DNA of 64,000 nt from Mallotus nudiflorus (lineage: Eukaryota; Streptophyta; Magnoliopsida; Malpighiales; Euphorbiaceae): assembly GCA_947683625.1 (NCBI GenBank), contig CANTUR010000240.1, forward strand, positions 310,001-374,000, read 5' to 3'. Made by a program: the position numbers and the translations under genes. Below, piece by piece: positions 1 to 12,657 of the stretch (position 1 is its first letter; each line of letters opens with the position of its first letter). Under the pieces are notes generated by a model. It was given only the letters and a program-made list of their open reading frames with translations. It searched no databases and was not told the origin of the DNA.

Positions 1-341
1 CTGCTTTCCAACATTCTTGCCTCTTCTGTGTTTGTGGTAAGATTTGAAAACCCTAGTTTTAAATCAATTAATTGAATTACTTGGATCTGGGTTAGGGTTT
101 ATGATTAAAAAGTTTTAATTTCTACTGCATTTTTTAATCACGAAACCCAACACCCACAATTTCATAGCACCATTCCTTGAAGTGTCCAACTTCATTATAG
201 CGAGTACATGTGTATGTGTTGGATTTACTCGGTACTTTTCCTTTAGACTGTGGTCGAGTTTGAGTTGCTACAAGTATTGTATTTTATGGTAGAACCTTCG
301 GATCCTCCATCGTCTATCGCTGGTTGTGATCCCAACACACA
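1..341 (-). mobile_element. Leader of a minus-strand gypsy element, with primer-binding site
   Basis: Read on the minus strand, the LTR beginning at 342 is followed within about six bases by TTGGGATCACAACC (322-335). This resembles the TTGGTATCAGAGCC primer-binding site for initiator Met-tRNA used by many plant gypsy elements, with a few mismatches. The remaining sequence to position 1 would be the untranslated leader of an element whose body lies outside the window. No coding frame is recognisable. A non-TE origin for 1-300 cannot be excluded. Confidence 0.45.
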
Positions 342-500
342 TGTAAAGACCTATATTTTATTTATTTATTTATTAAGTTAAAATGAGAATTTATTAAGTT
401 TATTTTATTATTTTATTTAATTAGTATTAAATGAGTATTTATTCAGTGATTTAATAAATTATTAATCATTAAAGTATATATTTTATGTATTGCATATATA

Positions 501-518
501 TGTGTGTGTGTGTGTGTG
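501..518. repeat. (TG)n microsatellite
   Basis: Nine uninterrupted TG units inside the LTR. The reverse-oriented copy near 55358 carries a TG run on the other LTR strand, so the two arose independently. Confidence 0.9.
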
Positions 519-2429
519 ATTAATGTGTGATTAATTGGGGGGAATTTTTTTTTAATAATACATGTATGTGTACATTTGTACTTAAAAAAAAATGGTTAAA
601 AAATGTTTTCCCTTTTCTTTTTTCCCCCTTCTTTCATGTTTTCATCTTTTATTTGTTTTTATTTTATTTTATTTTCCTTCCTCTTCTTCTTCTTTGCTCC
701 AACTACTGCCATCGCCACCCCTACACCACCGGTCACCACCGCCGATGTCGAACAGCAATCGATGTTGCCAACCACTCATTTTCCCTTTGGTCACATTCCC
801 TCTCTCTTTCCCTTCCATTTTTGCTGCCACTGATTAGAAGAGAGAGTCACAGTCACGAGCTCTGGCGACACCTGGCCTTATTAGTGGTCTTAAACAGTTC
901 CTCTCCTCCTAGGCTTCGATAACCTAATCAATTTTGAGAATCATCACCGGCAACAACTTCAATTTGATGTAATTTGATTTTAGGTTTTTGGATGTATTTT
1001 AATTAATTGAGCTTTAATTAGGTTGATTCAGGTTTAGTTACTGTTATATAAGATGAAATTGGAATTGAGATCTATCTATGTATATTTGTTTCTTAATTTT
1101 CTAAAAAATTTTGGATTTTCAGGTATTGGATTACTATTCCAACTTGGAAGTTTTTAGATTTTTATTAAATTTTATAAATTATACAGATTAAACTTTGTGA
1201 AAGAAATTTTATGAGATTATTTACAGAATTTAAGATATGAATTTTTAAAGTTTATGTTTAAAAATATATTTTTAGAAAAATTATTAGAAATTAGAAATTA
1301 TTTAATTTTAATTAAATTTATTATTATTTATTTTGTTTTAGACTGAATTTAAATAATAATAGTATGAAAATAATTTTTATAATTAATTTCAAATTTTTAG
1401 TTAATTAGTAAAAATTTTGGAAAATTAATCGAATAATAAATTTTATTATTATTTTCAAGTTTAAATGAGTTCTTTATTATTTTTATGATATATTTGAGTG
1501 ATTTAAATAGTTATTTATAATGAATGCTAATTTAGTTATAAAAGGGAAAGTTGATTCCATTAATGAAATTTTATTTATAAATTTGAATTTTACTATTTAT
1601 TTGGAAAGAAATTTCTTTTATATTTTTATTATATAAACAAATTAAATTGTATTGGTTGACTAAATTTTTATTATATATTAGTGATTTGAGAAAAATTAAA
1701 TCTGCTTTTTTTATATGTTATGTGGTTCTCAGTTGGGCATTAAGTATAATATAGGGGCCTAACTCGAGATGTTGAGTTGTGGAAGTTATAGAAGTGTCGT
1801 TTTGTGCAAGAACGGCTCTACCTTTAGTAGAGAGATGTTCATTTTACAAGAAAGACTCTACCAAATTTTTGATAGATTTCTCGTAAAACATGAAATCAGT
1901 ACCTGTTAGTTTTTGAGTTTGTATAGCATTTTGTCTTAGATCGAGTCAATCTCATCAATTCCTTGATTTTAATAAATTGAGAATTTTTATGGATTTATTT
2001 ATTTTCTCATATAAGCATTATTTTAAATAAATATTATTTATTTTAGAGAACTCAAAGGCAAGAGCTATAGCACTTGGGCAGAAGATGATGCATCGCCCAG
2101 CACGTTCAGCCTATGAGTTAATTTTATAGAATGTGTGTTGTGGATGTTTAAATTATATTTTTACATGATTAAAATAATAAAGAAGTTGATTATATGAATT
2201 TATCTATGAAAATATTTATATTTCCATATGCATTATTATTTCTTTTATTATTATGAATAGTATTTGAAAGGATGTGTTATTGGAATTTATTTCATTATGC
2301 TTTATTTATTTATTTTATTTATTTATAATTTAAATTGATTTGGAGAAAATGGTAGAATGTGCTATCTAGTGGGTGTCACTAGCACCACATACGCATGGGT
2401 TGCGATCTCTATATGTTAAAATGTGTGAA

Positions 2430-2605
2430 TTTAGCTTGGTGGAGCATGTGCTCTCAGGTAGAGTATGAGTTGAGCTCGGTGGAGCTAGTGCTCTCGGGCC
2501 AAAAATGGGATGTAACTCGATTGAGCTTGCTCTTAGGACATCAATATAGGAATAAGTGAATGGACTGTGGCTATAACTTGATTGAGTTTGCTCTCGGGAC
2601 AATAG
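2430..2605 (-). repeat. Degenerate tandem units in the LTR
   Basis: Three or so units containing the core 'gagctcggtggagc...gctctcggg' follow one another. The same units, read on the opposite strand, occur at 53265-53450 as 'ggtccccgagagc...ccaccgaggcacc'. Confidence 0.7.
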
Positions 2606-2941
2606 TCACTTTGATTAAAAAGAGCTGAAAGGCTATTATAAATGATGGTTTAGATGTTCTACCAGGATTTCCACTAAAATAATTAATTTATATGTTTTTG
2701 TACAAAGATTTTAAATTAAATTGAATTGTGAATTTTAAAAAGGATTTTTATATAAAGATAGTTGAGAAAAGTAAAAGATTTCAATATCTATATTTATTTT
2801 ATTTTATTTATTCTTACTTTACCTTGAAAAAGGTTTTAACAAATGTTTTAAAATCAGCATGCATTTTATAAAATTGATTCACTTAGTGAGATTTGATTTC
2901 CTTTAACTTTTTTTTAAAACCTCACACCAAGTCTAGTGTTG

Positions 2942-4600
2942 TGATGTCAAAACCTGCAAATGCACGGATCATGAATTGTAGTATAAGAATATCGTTCCCG
3001 TGAGGACTGTATATTGAGTAATAATATTTTTACTTAGGTTCTTAACTAGTAAATTAAATAAAAATGAATTTTTTAATAAAAATAATCAAAGCAATTTAAT
3101 TAAATTGTAATCAAATAATAAAAAGCTTAGATCCTAGGTTTAGATTCATTATTCCAATTTTGATCTTAAACATGTTAACAAACAAAAACAATGATTTCAG
3201 TTAAGGGTAATTTTTCTAAAATACCTAAAGACCCTCTTAAGTTCAATTAAAGTTTAACATACTCTCATGGTTAAGAAGTTAATCTAAACTCATTAAGTGT
3301 TTTAACAATTAATTTACCACTGTAGACTTCTATCTATTGTCATGATTCCCCATAGAGCTTGCCTACTCTCATGGTCGAGTGGTCTAAGTCCTATGAGTTT
3401 TAAGCTAATATGTTCTCCTAACTTTTGTTAGTGAACTTACTCATAAATATGCAAACAATTTGGCGAAGAATGAAAGCATAAAATAAGTTCAACTTAAAGA
3501 ATTAACTAAAAATCAAATATAACAATAAAAACTCATGTTCAATCACATAATGAAATAGTTACTCCTAACCCAGAACTCTAAATTAGATTTAGCCATACAT
3601 GATCATGGAAAAACACATAAACATAATTAAAGAAATAAAAACAAAGAAGAAATAAAGATAAAACTCTTTTAAAGCTCCTGCTTATTGCCTCTATCTCTCG
3701 ACTTTGTCCATACATCTATTCATCTCTGTTTATCCCTACGTCTCTCTTCTCTTCTCTCCTTTGTTGACTCTATCTGTCTTTTTATAAGGCAGGGGTGATG
3801 AGAGTCCTCTTTGCCTTCGATTCCTTCCTTTTACATCATTGATAGATAGCCCCCCTATGTCAAGCACATGCACCCATTATATGCCCACCATCACCTGCGC
3901 CCATTATATGCCCACCATCATTTGTGCCTGTTACGTAATCACTTTTATTAATTGTTGATGAATCATCACTCTTCATATCTGATTTATTGATAAAGGTGTT
4001 ATAATAGCTCACTTCTTTGACATTAACAACTCATTTCTTTGACAATGTAAGTTGTCACAATAGCTTATGAACCTATAAGTCCACCATATATGCTTATCAC
4101 TTTATGTCTTATGCATCCAATTGGTATGCCCACTACTTTATGATTTTGTAATGGTTTGTATCATGGCTTAACTCACAACTTCAGTAAGGTATGCAACCTT
4201 ATTTTTCTTATTTTGATTTTTGTTAGGGCTTTCATCATGGCATAGTCAAGCCTTGACATATGTTGTATCATGATGCATAGGACATGCACATGGTTTGGAT
4301 CATGGCTTGGGCAAGCCATGATGCATCCTATGACAGTTCCACTTTGCTCAATTCCTCATTGGACATGACTTGGGCAAGCCATGATGCATACACTTTAGAC
4401 TTAACTACAACAAAAAATGAATATTAATTAATATCAAATAAAAACTCCTTACAAAAATATTGTAAGTAATAAAATCCTAATTAAGTTATAACAGTAATAT
4501 ATTTCCTATTTAAAGTTATTTTTCTACCTAATCTATTATAATTTTTATTCAATAATTCATTAGAATTCAACTCAACAACATGTAAATATTATACACATCA
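2942..4600 (-). mobile_element. 3' LTR (copy A) of the Athila-like element
   Basis: The block starts TGATGTC on the plus strand and ends CACATCA, so it reads TGATGTG...CATCA on the minus strand. It is preceded on that strand by a polypurine tract. Further copies are at 13790-16224 (plus), 42210-43690 (plus), 43691-44386 (minus, deleted) and 45518-47170 (minus). The repeated 'catggcttgcccaagccatg' segments near 4250-4390 are an easily recognised internal landmark. The length is 1,659 bp. Confidence 0.85.
3777..3786 (-). promoter_or_regulatory. TATA box of LTR copy A
   Basis: TATAAAAAGA on the minus strand sits mid-LTR and is conserved at the same place in copy B (14581-14590) and nearly so in copy C (43031-43040). 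It probably marks the U3/R promoter. The transcription start is not mapped. Confidence 0.5.
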
Positions 4601-4616
4601 AATTTCCCAACATTAA
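4601..4616 (-). promoter_or_regulatory. Polypurine tract of the minus Athila-like element
   Basis: The minus strand reads 'aatgttgggaaatt' directly before the LTR start. It is a decayed form of the GTGTGGGGGAATT tract seen intact beside LTR copies C and D. Confidence 0.6.
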
Positions 4617-6421
4617 AACTTTGCTTGTCCTCAAGCAAAAATTAGATTTTAAAATTTTAAAGAACAAACACAACCACAATCAAAGATTTATAGCTTCTAA
4701 GATATGCAAACCAATAATACTGAGACTGAAACTTGTTTACTAAAAAGGATAATCGGACAAAAATACATCATATATATATATGAACAATTTACTAATCACA
4801 ACCTAAGTACATAACTCTTTCAAATCGAATGAACATAACTCTAAGAAAAAGAAATATTAAGGTCTATAGCTCTTTTTATTCAAAATCATGGTTGTAAATG
4901 TGTTTTACGCTCCATTTCACAACATCATTTTTTTTCAAGTGAGTACGTTTTACACTCCATCTCACCATTTTTTTTAATTCTTTTTATTCAAATCATCCTA
5001 CTTTTAATCATCCCCAGTCGTTCTTGTATTACTAAACGTGGATATCGTTAAGTGGGTCCTTTAAATACTCATACTCTAATTAGAGCATTGGAGTAGATTC
5101 ATAGCATAAAGATAATTTAAATTAAGTGTTGCTCTTACTTGAGGAAAAAGAGAGATTTTTTCCATTTTTTTTATATATCTATAAGCCCTTATGCATCCTC
5201 TCCTAAAATCATGCACAAATTCAATCTCCAAACTCATGCTTAGGTTATAAAAACTAAATTGCTCATACATAATGACTATGTTCAACTATCTTAATTAATA
5301 GACCATTTAATAGTTTGATAATTGAACAGGAAATGCACACTTATACATTATTTTTCTCTAATTGGGATCGACCTTCAATTTTGCATAAAACAAGACTATA
5401 AAAAGTTTTTATCGACAAGCTAAGCCAAAATATGGGAAAACTCAGTTGAAAATTAATGAATGCTGAACAATTCCTAATATATTACATGAATCTTTTTTTT
5501 TATAGTAAGAATAAATTAATTAATAAAATTCCCCCACACTATACAAGTCATTGTCCTCAATGACAAAAGAAAAAAATGCAAAAAAAAGTATAAAAGAGAA
5601 ATTAAGAATAAAAAGGAAATAGGAAAGGAGATTACTGCTTGAAATTTGAAGTCCTCTTGATAGCACAAAAACAAAAGAGCTAAGAACCAGTATCCAAAAT
5701 GCAAACCAAAAAGTTAAACAAAAGAGCAAATCATGTGAAATGTCATGATATTATTTATTATTTTTATTGTTATTACTATTATATATATATAATGAAAAAG
5801 TAAAATGGGAAAGGACAAGGCATGGAGATTTCATGGGACATGTTTGGAATTTTTTTTAATAGGCCAAAATGCATGAAAACATGAAAATATTAAGTCATAG
5901 CATGCATGAATTTAGTCACGGTATGGGTCATGAAAGGTGTCCAAAATTTGTGCTTGTTAGTGTAACGACTTCAAGGAAATAATAAGATAACCCGAGGGAC
6001 GTATTGCATGAAAATGCAAAATTGAGTCCAATTACTCACGGCATGAGGATGTCGTGATACATGACATCATGAAATGAAATGGGCATGTTGCAGGATGACA
6101 AAATCATGATACATGTCATGTTGTAGGGACGTACCTAGTCATGGCTTAGTCATGCCCTGCTCAACCTTATAAGGTGTTGAAAATTTCAATTCACTAACTT
6201 CATGTGCTTATTTTTCCTATGCATTATGAACTTAAATAAAGGAACAAAAAATTAAAAGAAATAAAAGTAAAATTAAACATGGAAAATAAATAAAAGGCAT
6301 GAAAATAAATAAAAATAAATAAAAATAAAAATAAGAAAATAAAAGAAAATGGAAAAATTATTGGATTACCTCCCAATTGGTGCTAGTTTAAGGTCTTTAG
6401 CTTGACCGATTTATGGTGCCT
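4617..6421 (-). mobile_element. Non-coding 3' spacer of the Athila-like element
   Basis: About 1.8 kb lies between integrase and the 3' LTR and holds no convincing coding sequence. Near 5528-5568 a second GTGTGGGGGAATTTT-type tract follows 'cattgaggacaatgac' on the minus strand. A conserved block at 4985-5100 recurs in other elements of the window. Segment 5580-5760 is repeated at 16416-16615, 38740-38910 and, inverted, 41080-41290. The short open frames at 5076-5285 and 5516-5729 lie in this repeated AT-rich spacer and show no known domain. Confidence 0.7.
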
Positions 6422-7780
6422 TCAGCTAGGGTTAATGAGTACAAATGTGACACTCTTGAAACTCTCTTTATTAGTATGATAAGGCTTAAGATGTTGTCCA
6501 TTGACTTTAAAGGTTTCATTTGCCTGATTCACTAGTTCAACTGCTCTATGAGGAAAGAGTTGCTTAATCTTGAAAGGACCTAACCATCTTGATTTGAGAT
6601 TTCTAGGAAAAAGCTTTAATCTTGAGTTAAAAAGGAGCACTAAATCCCCTTCTTTAAATTCCTTTTTCTATAAATGTTTGTCATGCCACCTTTTGTTCTT
6701 TCCTTATAGATTTTGGCATTTTCATAAGCATTCATCCTAAATCCTTCAAGCTCATTGAATTGGAGAAGTCTCTTAGCACCAACTTTTGCTAAATCAAAAT
6801 TAAGAAATCTTGTAGCCCAAAATGCTTTATATTCCAGCTCAACTGGAAGGTGACAGGACTTTTCAAAAACCAAGTGAAATGGTAAAGTCCCAATTGGAGT
6901 TTTGAAGGCTGTTCTATATGCCCAAAGAGCATCATCCAAACATGTAGACCAATCTTTGCATGAATCATTGATTATCTTGTCCAATATGTTCTTTAGTTCT
7001 CTATTTGAAACCTTTACTCATTTCCTTGTTTGAGGATGGTATGGTGTTGCTACTTTATGCTTTACCCCATATTTTTCAAGAAGGCTCTTGAACTAGCAGT
7101 TGCAAAAGTGAGAACCACCATCACTAATTATGGCTGTTGGGGTTCCAAAACAAGTAAATATATTTCATCGAAGGAACTTAGTGACTACCTTAGCATTATT
7201 GGTTGGTGATGCAATTACTTTAACCCATTTAAATATGTAATTAACCTTAACTAAGATTTATTTATTTTCATAGAAGCTTGGAAACTAACCCATAAAATTG
7301 ATTCCCTATACATCAAAAAGCTCAATTTCCATGATTTTTATAAGTGGCATCTCATTACATTGGCTTATGTTCCCTATCCTTTAATAACGATCACACTTAA
7401 GCATAAATTCCCTAGCATCCTTGAAGATTGAAGGCCAAAAGAAACCACTTTAGAGCACCTTGGCAGCTATCTTTGTTGAACTTGCATGTCCGCCATACTC
7501 ATGTGAATGACCATGCATAAGAATATCTAAAATTTCATCATTTGGGACATGTCTTTTTATTAACCCATCTACACATCTTTTATAAAGATAAGGTTCATCC
7601 CAAAGATATTGCTTCACATCTTAAAATAATTTCTTCTTTTAATGGTAATATAGGTCAAGGGGAAGAACTCTGCATACTAGGAAATTAACTAAATCAATAT
7701 ACCATGGAATAGTCCCTTGAATTTTCATGAGTTGCTCTCCTAGAAGATCATAAAAAATAGGGAGAGAAATGGAATTTGGA
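6422..7780 (-). pseudogene. Integrase of the Athila-like element, broken
   Basis: Integrase would insert the element's cDNA into the host genome. On the minus strand, the zinc-binding HHCC region lies near 7360-7620 (HGHSHEYGGH, then CDRY where the second Cys is lost). The core follows with ISDGGSHF near 7100 and the PYHPQT motif. The stretch at 6640-6984 (114 residues open) covers the end of the core, with WSTCLDDALWAYRTAFKTP and YENAKIYKERTK. The 6422-6640 frame holds the C-terminal part, with RLKLFPRNLKSRWLGPFKI and HGAVEL-like residues. Several stops and at least one frameshift separate these pieces, so it is inactive. RNase H lies just upstream on the same strand. Confidence 0.85.
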
Positions 7781-7782
7781 AG

Positions 7783-8170
7783 TTATTCAAGATAGGAGAG
7801 ATGATTCACCACCATGTTTTTTATTACTTTACGATCTTGGATCTCCAAATCAAATTCTTGTAAAAGAAGGATCCAACAAATGAGTCTTGGCTTAGCATCC
7901 TTATTTGTTATGAGGTATTTGAGGGTTGAATGATTAGTGTAGATAATCACTTTACTTCCAACTAAATAAGAATGAAATTTGTCCATTGTATACATAACTG
8001 CCAAAAGCTCTTTTTCAGTTGTTGCATAGTTAAGTTGAGCTTCATCAAGGGTGTGACTAATGTAGTAAATGGCATAAAATTTCTTGTCTTTTTTTGCCCT
8101 AGCGCAGCCTAACAATATAGTCACTTGCATCACACATGATCTTGAATGGGAGGCTCTAATTCGATGATTG
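7783..8170 (-). pseudogene. RNase H domain of the Athila-like element
   Basis: RNase H removes the RNA template during reverse transcription. A 116-residue open stretch (7783-8133) shows YAIYYISHTLDEAQLNYATT, then EKELLAVMYTMDKF, YLVGSKVIIYTNHSTLKYL and KPRLICWILLLQEFDLEI, in the family's order. The first catalytic segment (CDASDYIV) lies just before it in a different frame near 8150, so a frameshift separates the start of the domain from the rest. It ends with NHLSYLE, the usual junction to integrase. Confidence 0.88.
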
Positions 8171-9120
8171 CAAAATAGTTATTGTGATTAAAGCTTCCTT
8201 CTACCTATGAAATGCATCACAACAAGTATCATTAAATTTAAAAGGAACATCTTTAGCAAGAAAATTAGTCAAGGGTTTAGCAATTTTGGAAAAATCTTTA
8301 ATAAAGTGATGATAAAACCTAGCATGACTAAGAAAACTCCTTATCCCTTTAACAGAAGTAGGCAGTGGAAGTCTTTCAATAACTTTGATATTAGCTTTGT
8401 CTACTTCAATTCCATTTTTAAACAAAATATGCCTAAGCACCACACCTTTGGTCACCATTAAGTGACACTTTTCCTAATTAAGCACTAGGTTAGTTTCCTC
8501 ACAACGTTGCAAATTTTCAAAAAGATTATCCAAACATACGTCAAATGAAGAACCATACATAGGAAAATCATCCATAAAAACCTCCATAATGTCCTCAATA
8601 AAATATAAAAATATAAAAATTATGCAGCTTTGAAAAGCAGCAGGTACATTACATAACTCAAAAGGCATTCTTTTATATATATATGTTCTATAAGGACATG
8701 TGAATGTGGTTTTTTCTTGGTCATCAGGATGAATAGGAATTTGGAAAAAACTTGAATACCCATCTAAATAACAAAAGAATGAATGATTTGCAAGTCTTTC
8801 TAAGAGTTTATCAATGAAGGGTAAAGGAAATTGATTTTTCCTAGTGGCCTTATTCAATTTCCTATAGTCAATGCACATACGTCATCCCGTGACAGTCCTA
8901 GTGGGAATCAATTCATTGTTCTCATTCCTTACCAATGTTATTCCTCCTTTCTTAGGGACTACAACCTAATCACTATCTGAAATAGGATAGATAATCCTAG
9001 GATTAAGTAATTTCATTATTTCCTTCTTGACTACCTCCTTCATGTTAGGGTCCAATCTTCTTTGGTTCTCAATGGATGGTTTAGAAGCTTCCTCCATATG
9101 AATCCTATAAATGTAAATAG
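8171..9120 (-). pseudogene. Reverse transcriptase of the Athila-like element
   Basis: Reverse transcriptase copies the element RNA into DNA. On the minus strand the motifs run in order: VVPKKGGITLVRNENNELIP near 8930, MCIDYRKLNKATRKNQFPLP at 8820-8878, FFCYLDGYSSFFQIPIHPDD, MPFELCNVPAAFQ, and the catalytic FMDDF near 8570 (the usual [YF]xDD). The connection region follows at 8201-8458, with VKGIRSFLSHARFYHHFIKD. Stops fall before VVPKK, after VTG and after LVLN; the two in VTG-stop and LN-stop replace codons that are Trp in related elements. Plus-strand frames here are shadows. Confidence 0.88.
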
Positions 9121-9496
9121 AGGGGTTAATTCCCTTAAGATCATCAATAGTGTACCCTATAATTTTTCTATAAGGTCTGACTTACCTAAGTAATTTTTCT
9201 ACTTATTCATCATTCAATTCAACATTCACAATAATAGGATAAGTAGAATTTAGACTAAGGAAAGCTTACCTCAAAGATGAAGAAAGAACTTGTGACTCTA
9301 CCTTAGATGCACTTTCTTCTTTCAAGGTATTTACACAACATAAATTGGAATTTAAAGGCTTATACCTGGTTGATTGCCTTATGTTTAGTGTAGGACTAGC
9401 ATTGAGATAATGATTGTACATTACTACCTCTTAATTTCTATCATCTTGCTTCTTATTAAGGATGAAGCATACTCCAAGTGGATCATGGGTGAGTCT
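9121..9496 (-). pseudogene. Protease-RT linker, decayed
   Basis: This stretch lies between protease and RT on the minus strand and corresponds to the variable linker of the polyprotein. Its protease-proximal part, about 9240-9496, is related to plus-strand segments after the protease fragments at 37830-38100 and 39343-39433. No motif is recognisable. Confidence 0.5.
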
Positions 9497-9930
9497 TTAT
9501 TCAAAAATTTCCTGCATACAACTTTCTATTGTATTAACTCTAAAGCATGACCCCATTGTTGAGATTTGCTTTGTCATTTTGAACACATCAAATTCTACTT
9601 TGTTGTCCCTAATTTTAAGAAAATTTTTTCCTCTTTTGAAATCTATTATTGTACTAGCTATAGTTAGGAAAGGATGTCCTAAAATTATTGGTATTTTTCG
9701 ATCCTCTTCCATCTCTAAGATGATAAAATCACCGGGCATATAATAGTCTCCAACCTTGATAGGCACATCCCTAAAATTCCATAAGGATAGATGATGGATC
9801 TATCTATGAGTTGTAATGACACTGCTGTCAGTTGTGATTCTCTTATATTCAAATGCCTGCAAAAAGAGAGAGGCATTATGCTTACACTTGCACCCAAATC
9901 ACAAAGAGACTTACTAATAAATTCATTTCC
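9497..9930 (-). pseudogene. Aspartic protease of the Athila-like element
   Basis: The retroviral-type protease cuts the gag-pol polyprotein. The minus strand encodes CDLGASVSIMPLSFCRHL near 9870-9915, with the catalytic Asp in DLG in place of D[ST]G. SLQLIDRSIIYPYG follows. After a frameshift near 9740-9770 the second frame (9497-9766) reads IKVGDYYMPGDFIILEMEED and PIILGHPFLTIASTIIDF, the flap and the second half of the fold. Two partial plus-strand copies of the same domain occur at 37559-37830 and 38911-39343. Confidence 0.85.
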
Positions 9931-10769
9931 AATTGTGCAAAGGATAGTGATACTCCCTAGATCTTTAAGCTTTTATGGAAGCTTATTTTGGATAACAGCA
10001 CTACATTACTCATTGATGGGAATGGTTTCATTATCTTCTCACTTCCTTTTATGAGAGATAATGTCCTTAAGAAACTTGGTCTAGGTGGGCATTGCATTTA
10101 TCACATCCAAGAGTGGTATGTTGAGTTTGAGTTGTTAGAATGACTTCATGAACCTCTCAAATTGCTTATCCAACTTGGATTTTTATTGTCTTTAAGGAAA
10201 GGGTAGTGGTAGAGTATGGCTCAGTGTTTCCTTCTTCTCCTCATTTTCCTTTTGAACCTCTTTATTCTTTTGCTCCTTCTCTAGAGAATTTTGTATGACA
10301 CCATTAACTTGCTTTTTGGTCTCAACTTTAAATAATTATTATCCACTCCGAAGTGTTATTGGCTTTGCTTGCTCCTTAGGATGCTCAGGTTGTCTAGGCA
10401 ACATACTTCTTTGTCTTGAGCTAAAGGCTTGAGATCCAATTTGGTTTTATAACATCTTGTTATGAGTAAAAAGTTGGCTCATTTGAGAGGTTAGATTTTT
10501 ATGGCCTCCTTTTATTCTTCTTGATCCTTCAAGAATTTTTCCATCATGCTCTATAGGTTAGGCTTGCTCTTTTAATATTGATGGAAAGAACTCTTTTGTT
10601 GGAAACTTAGTGGAGGTGGCTTGAATCCTTAGTTGGCATTTTAGACTCCCCTTGGTTAGACCATGAGAAGTTAGAGTGGTTGCGCCATCCTGGATTGTAT
10701 ATGTTGGAGTAGGGGTTCCTTTAATTCCTTTGGAAATTATTGAGAACATTGAGTTGCTCAATGGAAGGG
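9931..10769 (-). pseudogene. C-terminal gag and gag-protease linker
   Basis: Near 10640-10710 the minus strand, in a frame different from the long open one, reads NIYNPGWRNHSNFSW. This signature typically follows the zinc knuckle in Athila-type gag. The region down to 9931 corresponds to the linker toward protease and contains many stops. The segment is cut from the rest of gag by the solo LTR at 10770-12657. The open frame at 10558-10788 is in the wrong frame for most of its length. Confidence 0.7.
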
Positions 10770-12657
10770 AAACAAAAGCTAGCACCATAACTAGGAGATT
10801 CTGGATATGGAATACTAACTTCTTTCAGTCTTGTGTTCGTTTAGAATTACTTTATGAATTATAATCTTATTCTCTATTTACATGCAATTTCATATAAACC
10901 CTAAAAACAATCAACTCCAAGGCAAACTAGTTATAAAATATACAAGCAAATAATGCATTCAATAAATCACATAATCCCTAAGTTAATCCAATCTACATGG
11001 ATTTTAAATAAATGAGCTAAAGTCTACACATTTTAAATTATAAGTGAACCTAAAGACCTAATTCCTTTAGATTTTAATTAAATGAACTTAAGTCTACTAA
11101 TTTTAATAAATCTATAAATTATGGAATATTTAAATTAATGGGCCTAATTGTACATGTTTTAATTAAATGGTGATCTTAAATCTACAAATTATAAAAAAAG
11201 CTTAAATTAAATGAGCTAAGTCTAAATTAATTAAATTGAGTTATGTGGGCCTATGTCTAATTAACTAAATGGGCCTAAGGATATTTCTAATCTAAAATCT
11301 AATTTATTATGGACCTAAAAATAAATTTTAATTAATTAAACCTAATTAATTATTAAGTGAAATGAGCTAAAAGAAAATAACCTAAACTTAAATAAATAAA
11401 ATCAAGACCTAAAATGGGCTTAAGGCCCCAAAAGCACATAAAAACAATAAATAATCCCAAAAACATATAAAAACATAAAAAAACAATTAAATAAGATCAA
11501 ACATATAATTAAGTTAATCCTTACTAAAACCCTAATTTTATTATCGAGCAACCTAAATTATTCTATTTCCTTCATTAATTTTAAATAATTAACTAAGTCT
11601 CTACGAGGCTTTATTCATAGTTTTCCATGGACTTCTCATGAATTAATCCTTCCAACATGATCACTATGTGTTTTCCTCTATAATCACCAAAAAAATAAAA
11701 TAAAATTATGATTAATGAATAAATTATAATAATAACTCGAAATAATAAAAATAATCAATAATATCAAAAAGAAATAAATAAAAAAATAAAATAAGAAGAA
11801 GATGATGATGATTATGAGTGATTTGGGGTATTACTCAGATTTATAATTCATCATTCTTGATAAGTCTTCGAATCTTCTTCTTTCAAAAATTCTCCAAGGA
11901 TCTTGAATTAATTGATAAATCAAAAGGAATTTTTGTAGAAAAATAACTCCAAAAAAATAATTAAGAAAGCTCTTTTTAAGAATCAACAATGGATGAAAAA
12001 TTGTTGATTAAACACACCAAAAATCCCAAAAGCTTAAAAAATATGTTATTGCCTCTTTTTTCTTTTTTTCTTTTATTTTTTATTTTTCTTCCTTTTTCTC
12101 CTTCCTAGCTCCCATCCTCTTTTATATAGTGGAAAAAGAACTAAAAAACCTAGCTCAATCCTAACGTGATTCTAATTCCTAAAAATATAAGATTAATACT
12201 TAAAATTATATTTAGAAATTTTAGACCAATTAGGATTGACTTAAAAGCCAATTAGGAATTTTAAACCAATTAGGATTGAGTTAAAAAACAAAAATAGAGA
12301 CGGAAGAATTCAATTTCGACCGGGATTGTGTAATTCCGATTGGAATTACACAATTTCTATTGGAATTGGTGTAATTCTGATTGAAATTACATAATTCCGA
12401 TCAGAATTATGGAATTTTGACAGGTTTTTTTTAACATTTAATTACAAAAAGACCCCCTGGAAGAATTTAAGTTTTGCAATTAGGTCCTAAAAAACATTGC
12501 AATTTAGTCCTTGAAAGCACTAAATCCTTCTTTTAAAAGATGCATTTAGTCCCTTGGAATTTTAAAGTTTAAGTATCGAGGACCTATTCATGATATTTTC
12601 ATCATTGGAGTCCTCTATCGCATTCATAATTGATCATCCTAAAATTGGGTGTCTACA
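10770..12657 (-). mobile_element. Tat-type solo LTR nested in gag
   Basis: The minus strand begins TGTAGACACCCAATTTTAGG at 12657, the Tat/Ogre-type LTR start also seen at 35516 (minus), 44672 (plus) and 55504 (plus). AAGGG flanks it on both sides (10765-10769 and 12658-12662), a 5-bp target-site duplication. If the insert and one duplicate are discounted, the gag frame continues across the site, which supports a clean insertion. No internal genes or primer site are present, so it is a solo LTR. The last about 200 bp found in the other copies are missing and the end is not CA. A TATA-like TATATAAA lies at 12121-12128 (minus). Confidence 0.8.

Larger units (their letters stand above)
342..2941 (-). 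mobile_element. Long LTR of a gypsy element, 5' tip missing
   Basis: This about 2.6-kb non-coding block is the diverged, reverse-oriented sister of the LTR at 52649-55503. Shared landmarks in the same order are: a stretch reading AATCAAATCTCACTAAG on the minus strand near 2890 (GAATCAAACCTCACTGAG in the other copy); a tandem block of 'gagagca' units near 2430-2600; a segment with 'acccactagatagcacattctacc' character near 2350-2380; and the 'ctctacc' rich segment at 1740-1900 (53930-54110 in the other copy). The TG...CA boundary on the low side is at 342. On the high side it is cut by the LTR starting at 2942. The open frames at 527-922 and 2366-2602 are judged non-coding. Confidence 0.65.

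Noticed and set aside
1..60. Possible splice donor (tgtggtaag) of a host gene at the left edge
   Set aside because: A lone GTAAG in AT-rich sequence without a neighbouring exon is not evidence of a gene.
527..922. 131-residue plus-strand frame with hydrophobic start
   Set aside because: It lies inside a repeated LTR, is T-rich low complexity, and overlaps two other open frames; no family is recognisable.
5516..5729. Repeated FLALLFLC-type hydrophobic frame also seen at 16480-16698 and 41075-41296
   Set aside because: Considered as a small conserved membrane peptide, but it lies in the non-coding spacer, carries no consistent start or stop among copies, and reflects T-rich sequence.
10558..10788. 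76-residue minus-strand frame as an independent gene
   Set aside because: The recognisable gag residues are in another frame; the open frame crosses the LTR insertion point.
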